Position numbers and translations under genes: made by a program | Source: an uncultured Dysgonomonas sp. | GTDB lineage: Bacteria > Bacteroidota > Bacteroidia > Bacteroidales > Dysgonomonadaceae | NCBI GenBank assembly: GCA_900556485.1 | Contig: USOX01000002.1 | Span: 161,272-225,271 of the forward strand | Direction: 5' to 3' | Length of the DNA: 64,000 nucleotides | Notes under the pieces: generated by a model | Told to the model about the DNA's origin: nothing | The model's input: the letters and a program-made list of their open reading frames with translations, nothing else | Database searches by the model: none | Part shown: one piece after another, positions 28,331 to 38,237 of the stretch | Position numbering within the stretch: position 1 is the first letter of the stretch | Layout of the letters: each line of letters begins with the position of its first letter

Positions 28331-29461
28331 ATGAAAGTATGCATTTACTGTTTTCTGCCTTTTATTATTAGCTTGTTATCTTCATGGTTTCTTATACCTC
28401 AAATTCAATTTGTAGCACTTAAAAAGAAACTATTCGATATTGTTGATGAAAGAAAGGTACATATAGGTATTGTTCCGCGCCTTGGAGGAGTAGCTTTTTT
28501 TCCAACATTCATGCTGGTTTCTTCTCTATTTTTATGTGCACACATTATTTGGAGAGAAGTACTAAATCTATCCATCAATATTGAATCAATAAAAGAATGG
28601 TTACTAGCATTATGTTGTAGCCTAATAATGTATCTAACTGGTATTGGAGACGATTTAGTTGGCTTACGATATCGACAAAAATTTACACTTCAAATCCTTG
28701 TCGCATTCATCTTTATCGCATCTGATCTATGGATAAACAATTTATATGGTATTTTGGGTATTCATGAAATACCATTTTACATAGGAGCTCCCCTTACAAT
28801 GTTTATAATTGTTTTCATCCTTAATGCTATAAACCTTATTGATGGCATTGATGGTTTAGCATCCGGATTAAGTATGATTGCTTTCCTTTTTTATGGTTGT
28901 CTCTTCATGTATCTCCATTTATGGTTCTATAGTATACAAGCTTTTATTGCTTTAGGTATGTTGGTTCCATTTTTTTATTATAATGTATTTGGTGATGCTG
29001 AAAAAGGACGCAAAATTTTTATGGGAGATGGGGGTGCTTTAACAATAGGAATGCTACTTTCTATCTTTACAATAAAGCTATGCCATTTTGAACCCGAAAT
29101 AGCACAAATGCAGATTCCACATTCTATCGTAATAGCATTTTCACTGCTTATTGTGCCTATGTTTGATGTTATAAGAGTCGTTATACATAGATTGCGTAGT
29201 AGATGTCATCCTTTTAAACCAGATAAGAACCATATCCATCACAAATTCTTAAGTTTGGGCCTATCCCATAAGTCCACAATGATAGTGATACTGTTAATTG
29301 CCGTATTTTTTGGCACAAGTAATGTTTTATTAGCTCCTTATGTAAATATAAATATTTTGCTAATTTTCGATATAGTATTATGGACTGTTATGCATATTTT
29401 GATAACGATAAAAATTAGAAAAAAATGCTTACCAGAAACAGCTGAAACATATGAATTATAA
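28331..29461 (+). CDS. WecA/TagO-like undecaprenyl-phosphate sugar-1-phosphate transferase
   Basis: 376 residues with about ten or eleven transmembrane segments and the motifs of the MraY/WecA family: GIGDDLVGLRYRQKF (Asp pair), NAINLIDGIDGLASG (NxxNxxDGIDGLA), FMGDGGALTIG and the HIHHK cytoplasmic histidines. It transfers a sugar phosphate, typically GlcNAc-1-phosphate or a derivative, from a UDP-sugar to undecaprenyl phosphate, beginning repeat-unit synthesis on the inner face of the membrane. It is the second gene of the operon. Confidence 0.93.
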   Translation: MKVCIYCFLPFIISLLSSWFLIPQIQFVALKKKLFDIVDERKVHIGIVPRLGGVAFFPTFMLVSSLFLCAHIIWREVLNLSINIESIKEWLLALCCSLIMYLTGIGDDLVGLRYRQKFTLQILVAFIFIASDLWINNLYGILGIHEIPFYIGAPLTMFIIVFILNAINLIDGIDGLASGLSMIAFLFYGCLFMYLHLWFYSIQAFIALGMLVPFFYYNVFGDAEKGRKIFMGDGGALTIGMLLSIFTIKLCHFEPEIAQMQIPHSIVIAFSLLIVPMFDVIRVVIHRLRSRCHPFKPDKNHIHHKFLSLGLSHKSTMIVILLIAVFFGTSNVLLAPYVNINILLIFDIVLWTVMHILITIKIRKKCLPETAETYEL

Positions 29462-29592
29462 AATCAATTTATAACGCATTATTCATTAAAGACACTCTCT
29501 AATAATAACATGGTAGTAAAATATTCTGTTTCAAATTAGAAAATACACTTTTAACAATTAAATTGTAAATAACTTATTAAGTATAAAATCTT

Positions 29593-30384
29593 ATGAGATC
29601 TTTGTTTGGACTTTTATTCATTTGTATTTTACTTCTTTCATCATGTAATTCATCTAAGAACATTGTATATTTTCAAGATATTCCTTTAGAAGAAAACATT
29701 GCAACGATTAAATCCTCTGATATTGAAATCATGCCAAAGGATATGATTTCCATCGTAGTTTCAAGTAAAGATCCACAGTTAGCAGCATTATTCAATCTAC
29801 CTAAGATTAACTATCAGGCAGGAACTGTTCAATTGAATGAAGGAGCAAATAACCAGATACTAGGATATACAGTTGATAGAAATGGATATATTGATTTTCC
29901 TGTATTAGGGAACATTCTAGTAAAGGGGCTTACGCGAAAGCAACTATCTGAAATGATAAAAGGACGATTAATAACTGAAGATTTACTAAAAGATCCTATT
30001 GTTACAGTCGATTTTCTGAACTTAAAAATATCTATGCTTGGTGAAATAAATTCACCAGGGAAATATAGTATAGACCGAGATCAAATAAATATTCTGGAGG
30101 CTATAAGTATGGCTGGTGATCTCACCATCTATGGAAAACGAGACAGAGTTTTTGTTATGAGAGAGAAAGATGGAGGCCGTATTACATACAAAATGGATTT
30201 ACGTTCGTCAGAAATATTTTCTTCCCCTGCCTATTACCTTCAACAAAATGATATTATATATGTAGAACCTAATAATGTGCGGGCAGGACAATCGACAGTA
30301 AATGACAATAATGTAAAATCTGTATCCTTATGGATATCGCTTGTATCACTAGCAGCTACATTAGGAGTTTTAATATTCAAATAG
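29593..30384 (+). CDS. Wza-like polysaccharide export lipoprotein
   Basis: 263 residues. The lipoprotein signal ends LLLSSC (Cys at about residue 18); then the polysaccharide export domain (DIEIMPKDMISIVVSSKDP, GYTVDRNGYIDFPVLGNILVKGLT) and a SLBB domain (ISMLGEINSPGKYSIDRDQINILEAI). The C-terminus has a membrane segment (LWISLVSLAATLGVLIF). It forms the outer-membrane part of the export channel with the Wzc-type protein encoded next. Confidence 0.93.
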   Translation: MRSLFGLLFICILLLSSCNSSKNIVYFQDIPLEENIATIKSSDIEIMPKDMISIVVSSKDPQLAALFNLPKINYQAGTVQLNEGANNQILGYTVDRNGYIDFPVLGNILVKGLTRKQLSEMIKGRLITEDLLKDPIVTVDFLNLKISMLGEINSPGKYSIDRDQINILEAISMAGDLTIYGKRDRVFVMREKDGGRITYKMDLRSSEIFSSPAYYLQQNDIIYVEPNNVRAGQSTVNDNNVKSVSLWISLVSLAATLGVLIFK

Positions 30385-30423
30385 TTCAATAGAGGTTTAT
30401 TTTCTACACAATATTACTGAAAA

Positions 30424-32796
30424 ATGAAAAAAAATCCAGAAGAAGATTTTATCCGGATACAGGACTTATGGTATATGTCGATTGCAAAATGGCATTGGTT
30501 CGTAGTATCGCTGGCTATAAGTTTATTTATCGCGTTTATATATATATCAATCACAGCTCCTATATATACCCGTTCGACTTCAGTATTAATTAAAGACGAT
30601 TCAAAAGGCTCCATGTCATCGAATGAGATGAGTACATTTGCGGATATGGGATTATTCAAATCAAATACTAATATCAACAACGAAATACAGACTTTTAAAT
30701 CACCATTGTTGATGCAGGAGGTTATACAACGCTTAAAACTATATGAAAACTATAGTACAGATGGTTTCTTTAGAGAAAAAATATTATATAAGAATACTCC
30801 AATTTCCATTTCTGTTGACTCATTAATGGAAGTAAAACCTTTCTCTTGCTCAATAGAAATGTTATCTCAGAATGAAATAAGGATTTCAAAGCTTATTTTC
30901 AATAATGATGATTCCAAATCAGCTGAAACAATAGATGGTATGCTATCCCACCCAATTAAAACTCCATGGGGAGATATTGTAGTTTCTGCTACATCTCATT
31001 ATTCCGAAGACTTTCTAGGTAAGCAAATACTATATTCTAAAGGAAATCCATCTAATGTTGTGAATCATTACACCAAGTCTTTGAATATATCTCTTGATGA
31101 CGAAAAGGCCTCTATCATTAATATTGCTATAAATGATGTTTCTATCCAAAGAGCAGAAGATATATTAAATACATTAATAGCTGTGTATAATGAAAATTGG
31201 GTAAAAGACAAAAATCAAGTTGCGTTCAGTACCTCTAATTTTATAAACGAACGTCTAAATGTTATAGAAAATGAGTTGGGAAATGTAGATGACAATATAT
31301 CTGAATTTAAGAGCCAGAACCTAATGCCCGATATTCAGGCTGCATCTAGTTTATATATGGCTCAATCAAGTGAAAATAGCGCTAAAATTCTCTCATTAAA
31401 TACTCAATATACCATCGCTAACTATATTCTATCATATCTCAAAAATTCTAATACAAAAGATAAGTTATTGCCTGCAAATATGGGTATTGAAAGCGTAGGA
31501 ATAGAAGGACAAATAACAGAATATAATACAATGTTATTGCGATACAACACCATGTTAGCAAATAGCAGCGATAAAAATCCTTTGGTACAGGACTTAACTC
31601 AATCTTTAGAAGCTTTGCGTAATGGAGTAATTAATTCTGTTGAGAATCTGTTAGTATCGCTTGATACCCAAATAAAAGATATCCAGAAATCAGAAAAACA
31701 AACAACCAGTCGTATTGCATCGAGCCCAAAACAAGCGAAGCACCTTCTGTCTATAGAAAGGCAACAGAAGGTAAAAGAAGCTCTTTATTTATTCTTATTG
31801 CAGAAACGGGAAGAAAATGAATTATCTCAGGCATTTACTGCTTATAATACTAAGTTAATCGTTCCTCCATCTGGTAGTATGTTTCCAACAGCTCCTCGAA
31901 AGATGTCTATATTACTGGTAGCTGTTGCTATAGGTTTTTTATTACCAATTGTCATCATATTCCTTTTGGAAAATATGAATACAACAATTAGAGGACGAAA
32001 AGATCTAGCTTCTCTATCTATTCCTTTCATTGGAGAAATACCTCAAATTATAATAACTAAAAAACAAAAACTTTTTGGAAGAAAGAAAGAACAGCTAAAA
32101 GATAGAAATGATATTATAGTGGAAGAAGGGAAAAGAGATTATATGAATGAAGCTTTTCGGGTGGTTCGTACTAATCTGGATTTTATGAAAGGAAATAAGG
32201 GAGATAGCAAAATCATAATGATTACTTCTTTCAACCCAGGAAGTGGAAAGACATTCACTACAGTTAACCTAGGAGTAAGTTTAGCGCTAACTCGAAAAAA
32301 GGTGGTTGCTATTGACTTGGATATGAGGAGGGGGGCGCTAAGTGCTTATGTAAACTCTCCAAAACAAGGGGTATCCAATTATTTAGCAGGGCTAACTGAC
32401 AACATAAATGAATTAATAATAAGAGGAACTAAAGAATTGAAGTTAGATATTATCCCGGTTGGAGTGTTTCCTCCTAATCCTACAGAATTGTTATTAAATG
32501 AAAGATTAGAGTTATTGTTTAATACTTTAAAAGAGCAATATGATTATGTATTTATTGATTGCCCTCCTGCTGAAATTGTTGCAGACGCTACAATTGTAGG
32601 GAAATTGGTTGATTTAACTTTATTTATTGTCCGTACTGGATTACTAAATAAGAGGATGTTGCCAGAATTAGAGAGAATATATACTGAGAATAAATTTAAT
32701 AATATGTCGGTGTTATTGAATGGGGTGGATTATAGTACTGGATATGGAAATTATGGGTATGGTTATACTAAAGAGGACTATAGAATGCCCTTATAA
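30424..32796 (+). CDS. Wzc-like chain-length regulator fused to tyrosine autokinase
   Basis: 790 residues. The Wzz domain has transmembrane helix 1 at about 23-46 and helix 2 at about 493-515 (MSILLVAVAIGFLLPIVIIF), with a coiled-coil periplasmic region between. The cytoplasmic BY-kinase has Walker A NPGSGKTFTTVN, Walker A' VVAIDLDMRRG and Walker B YVFIDCPP. The C-terminus holds six tyrosines in a tail (DYSTGYGNYGYGYTKEDY), the autophosphorylation cluster. It regulates polymer length and export by phosphorylation cycles and spans the inner membrane. Confidence 0.95.
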   Translation: MKKNPEEDFIRIQDLWYMSIAKWHWFVVSLAISLFIAFIYISITAPIYTRSTSVLIKDDSKGSMSSNEMSTFADMGLFKSNTNINNEIQTFKSPLLMQEVIQRLKLYENYSTDGFFREKILYKNTPISISVDSLMEVKPFSCSIEMLSQNEIRISKLIFNNDDSKSAETIDGMLSHPIKTPWGDIVVSATSHYSEDFLGKQILYSKGNPSNVVNHYTKSLNISLDDEKASIINIAINDVSIQRAEDILNTLIAVYNENWVKDKNQVAFSTSNFINERLNVIENELGNVDDNISEFKSQNLMPDIQAASSLYMAQSSENSAKILSLNTQYTIANYILSYLKNSNTKDKLLPANMGIESVGIEGQITEYNTMLLRYNTMLANSSDKNPLVQDLTQSLEALRNGVINSVENLLVSLDTQIKDIQKSEKQTTSRIASSPKQAKHLLSIERQQKVKEALYLFLLQKREENELSQAFTAYNTKLIVPPSGSMFPTAPRKMSILLVAVAIGFLLPIVIIFLLENMNTTIRGRKDLASLSIPFIGEIPQIIITKKQKLFGRKKEQLKDRNDIIVEEGKRDYMNEAFRVVRTNLDFMKGNKGDSKIIMITSFNPGSGKTFTTVNLGVSLALTRKKVVAIDLDMRRGALSAYVNSPKQGVSNYLAGLTDNINELIIRGTKELKLDIIPVGVFPPNPTELLLNERLELLFNTLKEQYDYVFIDCPPAEIVADATIVGKLVDLTLFIVRTGLLNKRMLPELERIYTENKFNNMSVLLNGVDYSTGYGNYGYGYTKEDYRMPL

Positions 32797-32811
32797 GAGA
32801 TATTATTAAAC

Positions 32812-33624
32812 ATGAAGAAAGTTTTTGTAACATATGGTAATGAGCGATATTATAGTTCATTGGAAAGATTAAGGAAAGAAGCGGAAGCACTGCAATTTTT
32901 TGATGAGATACGAATTATAACGGATAAAGATTTACCGGAATACATAACGCAATCAGCACTATATAATTATAATAGAGGTGGCGGGTATTGGGTATGGAAA
33001 CCATGGGTGGTATTGAATGTTTTAAAAGGACTTCAAGATGATGATATTCTTATCTATTCCGATGCTGGTTGTCAGCTTTTTCCAGACCGAGAATGGGATG
33101 AATGGTGGAAAACCATGAAAACCTACAATGGAATTTTCTTTAGTTATGGTGGTACAATGGAACAATTTTGCCGTTCAAATCTTTTGCGGTATTTCGGCAA
33201 TGATTTATTAAAATACTATTATCAAATCCAAAGTGGATTTTTTATAATCAAAAAAAAAGCTGTATATATAGCTGAGGAATGGCAAGAGATAATGCTTAAA
33301 CATCCAGAGATGGTAATGGATACGACAGAGGAAGAACATAAAAATGAGAGTTTTAAATACAGAGAGCATCGACATGATCAAGCAGTATTAAGTGGGGTTG
33401 TTTATAGAAACGAGTGCAAGTTAAATCTAAAGGTGAAATGGCAACGTATGGAGTCTAAGTTCCGAAGAGGCCAAGCTGTGTATGCCGCTAGGATTGCTAC
33501 AGGTCGTCAGCGCCCTATGCCTCGCTTTGAACCTCTGTTTATTACTATAGGGAAAGCATTGGTATTCTCTCCCTACCGCAAAATAAGAATGAGATTCTTG
33601 AAGAGTATAAATAATACATGGTAA
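32812..33624 (+). CDS. Probable glycosyltransferase of unassigned family
   Basis: 270 residues, soluble. The N-terminal half (KKVFVTYGNERYYSSLERL, GGGYWVWKPWVVLNVL) and YSDAGCQLF suggest a GT-A nucleotide-sugar fold with a DxD-like acidic motif (SDAG). The C-terminal half has a charged EEEHKNESF and EHRHDQAVLSG, resembling the acceptor-recognition part of small capsular glycosyltransferases. The gene lies between wzc and wzx in the capsule operon and has a 15-nt spacer from wzc. The assignment is by context and partial motifs only. Confidence 0.45.
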   Translation: MKKVFVTYGNERYYSSLERLRKEAEALQFFDEIRIITDKDLPEYITQSALYNYNRGGGYWVWKPWVVLNVLKGLQDDDILIYSDAGCQLFPDREWDEWWKTMKTYNGIFFSYGGTMEQFCRSNLLRYFGNDLLKYYYQIQSGFFIIKKKAVYIAEEWQEIMLKHPEMVMDTTEEEHKNESFKYREHRHDQAVLSGVVYRNECKLNLKVKWQRMESKFRRGQAVYAARIATGRQRPMPRFEPLFITIGKALVFSPYRKIRMRFLKSINNTW

Positions 33625-33627
33625 GAC

Positions 33628-35175
33628 TTGCGAAGAGAAAAACATTCCGATAACAGCAGAAGTACAAAAAGGATAGCCAAGAATACTTTTTTCCTATACA
33701 TAAGGATGATTGTGACTATGGCAATCTCTATCTACGCTTCAAGAGTAATTTTAGATGCCCTCGGAGTAGTTGATTATGGAATATACAACATAGTAGGAGG
33801 TATAATAGTTCTTTTTACCTTTATCAGTTCTTCAATGAATACAGCTACTCAACGCTATCTTAATGTGGCGATGGGAGAAGGAGGCGAAACTGCCGTTAGG
33901 AAGATCTTCTCAAACAGCCTAATATTGTATGCATTGCTTGTGTTATGTATTTTTATTGTGACAGAAATCGCTGGTTTATGGCTTATAAAAAATGAGCTGA
34001 ATATCCCTGAAGACAGAATGGATGCTGCTATATTCGTGTTCCATTTTTCCGTTCTCACCTTTTGTTTGAATATATTCCGTACTCCATATAATGCCATGGT
34101 GATAGCCCATGAGCAGATGTCTTTTTATGCATACAGCAGTCTGGTGGAATCAGGATTAAAACTTGTAATTATATGGATGCTGCCACTTTTTGCATATGAC
34201 AAATTAAAGTTTTATGCTGTCTTGGTTTTTGGGGTGGCTGTTTTACTATTACTTTGGTATTATTGCTATTGCAGGATACATTTTCCATCCTGTCGATACA
34301 ATAGAGAGGGGGACAGGAAACTTATCCGTGAAATGATGTCATTTTCAGGATGGAATTTATTTGGAGGGATAGCTGATGTAGGAATGACACAAGGGACTAA
34401 CATGATATTGAATGTTTTTTATGGAGTCACCTTGAATGCCGCTTTCGGTCTTGCCAATCAAGTGAGAGGGGCTATCTTTTCATTTGTAGCCAATCTGCAG
34501 ATTGCTGCTAACCCTCAAATTGTAAAGTCCTATTCAGTAGGAGATATTAGTTACTTCAAGAATTTAGTATATTCTGTATCTAAATATTCTTTTTTTTTGA
34601 TATTGTTGATAGCTCTGCCTCTTATTTGCAATGCCGAATTTATATTAGATTTGTGGCTGGTGGAAATACCGCCCCATACAGTTCAATTTCTAATACTTAT
34701 AACCATATTAATTATATTTGATTCCTTGCACGGGCCTTTATGGACGGCTATGCAGGCGAATGGAGACTTAAAGATGTATCAGATAGTAATGAGTAGTCTG
34801 CTTATTCTCAATCTCCCTCTCACATATCTAGTGCTGTATATGGGGTACCGTCCAGAAGCAGTTATAGTGATACAGATTTTTTTGAAAGTAGTAGTACTCG
34901 CGGCAAGATTATTATTTGCACAAAATAAATGTGGTATTTCCATTACTCAGTATATATGCAAAGTAATCTATCCTGTAGGGCGTGTATCTATAATCACAGT
35001 TCCGGTTGTGGTTTATATGTCTTTTCATATGACAAATGGTTTCTTCAGATTGCTCTCAACGTTATCCGTTAGTACCACATTAATCCTTTGTTCGACATAT
35101 TTTTTAGGAATTACTGCACAAGAGCGGAAATTGGTGCGTAAAAAGATTGACAAACTTATCTTTAAACGAGCATAA
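33628..35175 (+). CDS. Wzx-like oligosaccharide flippase
   Basis: 515 residues with 12-14 predicted transmembrane helices, typical of polysaccharide flippases (MATE/PST superfamily). The segment STKRIAKNTFFLYIRMIV and the following SRVILDALGVVDYGIYNIVGG are family signatures. The frame opens with TTG at 33628 because a stop codon (33622-33624) precedes it; the first ATG lies well into the conserved N-terminal helix, so TTG is the probable start. It moves lipid-linked repeat units across the inner membrane. Confidence 0.87.
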   Translation: MRREKHSDNSRSTKRIAKNTFFLYIRMIVTMAISIYASRVILDALGVVDYGIYNIVGGIIVLFTFISSSMNTATQRYLNVAMGEGGETAVRKIFSNSLILYALLVLCIFIVTEIAGLWLIKNELNIPEDRMDAAIFVFHFSVLTFCLNIFRTPYNAMVIAHEQMSFYAYSSLVESGLKLVIIWMLPLFAYDKLKFYAVLVFGVAVLLLLWYYCYCRIHFPSCRYNREGDRKLIREMMSFSGWNLFGGIADVGMTQGTNMILNVFYGVTLNAAFGLANQVRGAIFSFVANLQIAANPQIVKSYSVGDISYFKNLVYSVSKYSFFLILLIALPLICNAEFILDLWLVEIPPHTVQFLILITILIIFDSLHGPLWTAMQANGDLKMYQIVMSSLLILNLPLTYLVLYMGYRPEAVIVIQIFLKVVVLAARLLFAQNKCGISITQYICKVIYPVGRVSIITVPVVVYMSFHMTNGFFRLLSTLSVSTTLILCSTYFLGITAQERKLVRKKIDKLIFKRA

Positions 35176-35179
35176 ACAA

Positions 35180-36298
35180 ATGAGAACTAAAAAGAAAATA
35201 CTAATTATCCATTCATCATTGCATGGAGGAGGAGCCGAAAAGGTTTTAATTGATATACTTACCCATTTTGATTACAGTATTTATGATATAGAACTATTAC
35301 TATTAAAAAAGGAAGGTGTCTATATGCATTCTATTCCCGACAAAGTAAAAGTCCTGAATGTGATAATAAAATCGTTCCCATATTGGTGCAATAAAATACT
35401 GATTAAAAGCAATCTATACGGTTTATATTTGAAGAAAACAGTAAGAAGCTATTTTGGGCATAAGCACTACGATACTATTATTTCTTTCATGGAAGGTCCT
35501 CCTGCTAAATGTCACTCGTATTTGCGTGATAAGGGAAATAAAAACATCAGTTGGATACACACTAATCTTCTGGAGAAACATTGGAGCCGACTATTTTTCC
35601 CTCTAAAAAATGAGGAGAAGAATTTTTACGCATGGCTAGATGAAATAGTTTTCGTATCGGAAGAATCGAAGACAAAATTTGATATCTTATTTGGATTAAA
35701 GAAGGGGAGGGTCATTTACAACCTGATTGATAGAGAGGCTATTCGAAACAAGGCAAAGAGAATAGCTCCAACGAAAGTTAAGTTCACAATTTGTAATGCG
35801 GGTCGACTCACAGATTCAAAGAGGCAAGACAGAATTGTGCATATCGCCTCTATTTTGAAAGAATGGGGATATGATATTGATTTCTGGATATTAGGAGAGG
35901 GTAAATTGAAGAAAGATTTGATAAAACTAGCAAAAGAAAAAGAAGTGGAAACGATGGTTCACTTCTTAGGATTTCAAGAAAATCCATATGCCTATATCAA
36001 TGCTGCGGATGTTTTTTTGTTGACATCAGACTATGAAGGTTTCTCTTTGGTTGTAGCAGAAGCTTTATGCTTATGTAAACCAGTAATTTCCACACATATA
36101 ACAGGCCCAATAGAACAGCTGAATAATGGGAAATATGGCATTCTTACAAACCATAATACAAATGAAATAGCAGAAGCAATAAAACGGTTGATTGATAATC
36201 CTGCTATTTTGCAAGAATATGTAGAAAAAGCAGATTATAGAGGTAAGACTCTCTTTGATATAAATCGAACCATGAAGCAGGTATATGAAACGATCTGA
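35180..36298 (+). CDS. GT4-family glycosyltransferase
   Basis: 372 residues from ATG 35180; an upstream TTG frame start would overlap the flippase gene. The N-terminal glycine-rich KKILIIHSSLHGGGAEKVL is a GT4/GT-B signature, and the C-terminal nucleotide-sugar domain has ICNAGRLTDSKRQDRIVHI, FLGFQENPYAYINAADVFLL and SDYEGFSLVVAEAL (with the acidic E-x7-E arrangement). It is a retaining cytoplasmic glycosyltransferase; donor and acceptor are not predictable. Confidence 0.9.
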   Translation: MRTKKKILIIHSSLHGGGAEKVLIDILTHFDYSIYDIELLLLKKEGVYMHSIPDKVKVLNVIIKSFPYWCNKILIKSNLYGLYLKKTVRSYFGHKHYDTIISFMEGPPAKCHSYLRDKGNKNISWIHTNLLEKHWSRLFFPLKNEEKNFYAWLDEIVFVSEESKTKFDILFGLKKGRVIYNLIDREAIRNKAKRIAPTKVKFTICNAGRLTDSKRQDRIVHIASILKEWGYDIDFWILGEGKLKKDLIKLAKEKEVETMVHFLGFQENPYAYINAADVFLLTSDYEGFSLVVAEALCLCKPVISTHITGPIEQLNNGKYGILTNHNTNEIAEAIKRLIDNPAILQEYVEKADYRGKTLFDINRTMKQVYETI

Positions 36299-36299
36299 A

Positions 36300-37091
36300 A
36301 TGAAAAAAATACACTTGATTCCTACAGCAGGATTAGGCAATAGATTACGAACCATATCTTCTGTGTACAATTTTTGTAGGAATAACCATATTGAATTGGT
36401 TATTCATTGGCATCGGCAGTATGGACTGAATGCCACTTTTTCCTCTCTATTTGAATCAATCCCAAATTCAGAAATTATTGATTGTAATCCCCTAGACTTC
36501 TTCACTTACAATGTTCCCATGAAGTACAATCTTTTCCTTCCACGTTTGCTAGATAAGTGTTTCCACAGAAAAGTTATCTATGGATTAGGATTAAATAAAT
36601 TGGGTTCGCTGGACATAATAGAAAATCTAATAGTCTCCACTTACTCTCAACAGGGAGAGCTGTATCCGCTAGACAAATTGTTTCGTCCTATTATGAGAAT
36701 ACAAAAAATAATCGACGATTTCACTTCTCAATTTGGAGCATATACTATCGGATGTCATATCCGCAGAACTGACAACACTATCAGTATCAACAATTCTTCT
36801 GTCGATAAGTTTGAAAAAAAGTTTGAAGAACTTTTTTCTATCAACCCTACGGCCCAAGTGTTTCTATGTACGGATGATCTAGCCTTAAAATCGTATTTGA
36901 CAGAGAAATATAGTGGGCGGATATTAACTTATAATTCTACTCTAAATAGGAATTCTACTATGGGAATTCGTGATGCAGTAGTGGAATTGTGGTTATTATC
37001 TATGACAAAAGAGATTTGGGGTTCCTATTGGAGCAGTTTCACAGATATGGCGGTGCTCTTACGGAATGTAAAATATACCATAATCAAATAA
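36300..37091 (+). CDS. Fucosyltransferase-like glycosyltransferase
   Basis: About 263 residues from ATG 36300, preceded closely by the previous stop; an alternative ATG lies at 36285 overlapping it. Two features recall GT-B fucosyltransferases of the GT11/GT23 type: the start PTAGLGNRLRTIS (similar to GLGNQL) and CHIRRTDN (HxRRxD, used to bind GDP-sugar). The C-terminus has VVELWLLSMTKEIWGSYWSSF. It may transfer fucose or a related deoxy sugar; this is an inference from the motifs only. Confidence 0.6.
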   Translation: MKKIHLIPTAGLGNRLRTISSVYNFCRNNHIELVIHWHRQYGLNATFSSLFESIPNSEIIDCNPLDFFTYNVPMKYNLFLPRLLDKCFHRKVIYGLGLNKLGSLDIIENLIVSTYSQQGELYPLDKLFRPIMRIQKIIDDFTSQFGAYTIGCHIRRTDNTISINNSSVDKFEKKFEELFSINPTAQVFLCTDDLALKSYLTEKYSGRILTYNSTLNRNSTMGIRDAVVELWLLSMTKEIWGSYWSSFTDMAVLLRNVKYTIIK

Positions 37092-37109
37092 AAAGAAGAG
37101 AAACAACCT

Positions 37110-38231
37110 ATGGCTGTATATTTGATTTCTGCCATTTTGTTCGCACTAGTTGGTTATGAGACTTTTAATCCTAAGTCTCAATTAAATGGTCAAAAATTTT
37201 TCTTTATATGGATTGTTTTATCCTTGTTCTGGGGATTGTCGTTTGTGTATGCGCCCGACATTCCTGGATATATAGCCTATTTTAATAAAGAAGTATATGA
37301 TTGGTTTGAATCAGGATTCAAGCTTCCCAAAATCTCATTTGAATACGGATTTAATGTGTTAAGCTGTATATTAAAAAGCCTGAATAATGAATATTATGTA
37401 TATCAACTTATTTTATTCTCATCTGAGCTTTTATTAGTAATGATAGGGCTAAAAAAATTACTAGATACTAATAATACAATAATTTTCGTATGTGCTCTAT
37501 TCTTTATCTTACCACTGAATTTGCTGGGTGCTCTCAGACAAGGTATTTCCATATCTTTATTTATATTCTCACTACATTATATCATTGAACGGAATTTGTT
37601 GAAGTATATACTCATAATTGTTTTCGCTTCGTTTTTTCATAAGTCATCATTATTTTTACTACTACTGTTTTGGATTCCGAAATGCAGGTCTCTATTACTA
37701 AAGAAAAATATATTATTGGCTTGCCTTGTTATTCTTAATATATGTTATTTTTCTGGATTTTCGATTTCAAATTCTTTAAATACATTTCTTCTTATGTCCT
37801 TCGATTTGTATGAAGGTGTTGAAACATATGCCCGATATACGGACGCGGGTGTTATTTCGTCCAATTTTGGCTTAGCTAAAGTTTTTGAGATGAATGTTGT
37901 GTATATCCTATTCTTAATTGTTAATAAAGATGATTCGAAAGCAATAGAATTATTAAAACTATTCTTCCTGGTTTACTTCATGCTCAATATGCTCTTAGGG
38001 GGGATATTGGCTCACCGTATTGGGTACTATTTTATCCTTATCTATCAAATATGTTTAATAATGTCATTCTGTATGTTTGCTAAGCATTTATTAAAAAGGC
38101 CTGAAATAGGATTTTTATTTACATGTGTATACTTCATCTTCCTTAATCTGTTCTACTTTCAAAACTCGTTATCCAAAGAGATAGTTTATAGAAATCTATT
38201 TTGGGAACATATATTCAATGGATCGTATTAA
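37110..38231 (+). CDS. EpsG/Wzy-like O-antigen or capsule polymerase
   Basis: 373 residues, almost entirely hydrophobic with about ten transmembrane helices and a large loop between. The N-terminal order resembles the EpsG family (FIWIVLSLFWGLSFVYAPDIPGYIAYF). The loop has ALRQGISISLFIFSLHYI and HKSSLFLLLLFWIPKC, recurring pieces of EpsG-type polymerases. It would polymerise repeat units on the periplasmic face. Start and length are ordinary for the family. Confidence 0.75.
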   Translation: MAVYLISAILFALVGYETFNPKSQLNGQKFFFIWIVLSLFWGLSFVYAPDIPGYIAYFNKEVYDWFESGFKLPKISFEYGFNVLSCILKSLNNEYYVYQLILFSSELLLVMIGLKKLLDTNNTIIFVCALFFILPLNLLGALRQGISISLFIFSLHYIIERNLLKYILIIVFASFFHKSSLFLLLLFWIPKCRSLLLKKNILLACLVILNICYFSGFSISNSLNTFLLMSFDLYEGVETYARYTDAGVISSNFGLAKVFEMNVVYILFLIVNKDDSKAIELLKLFFLVYFMLNMLLGGILAHRIGYYFILIYQICLIMSFCMFAKHLLKRPEIGFLFTCVYFIFLNLFYFQNSLSKEIVYRNLFWEHIFNGSY

Positions 38232-38237
38232 AGTCTC

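Noticed and set aside
33628..33630. Frameshift or merged gene at the flippase start because it begins with TTG
   Set aside because: A stop codon is in frame 6 nt upstream and the N-terminal sequence up to the TTG matches flippase beginnings, so a rare start codon is the simpler explanation.
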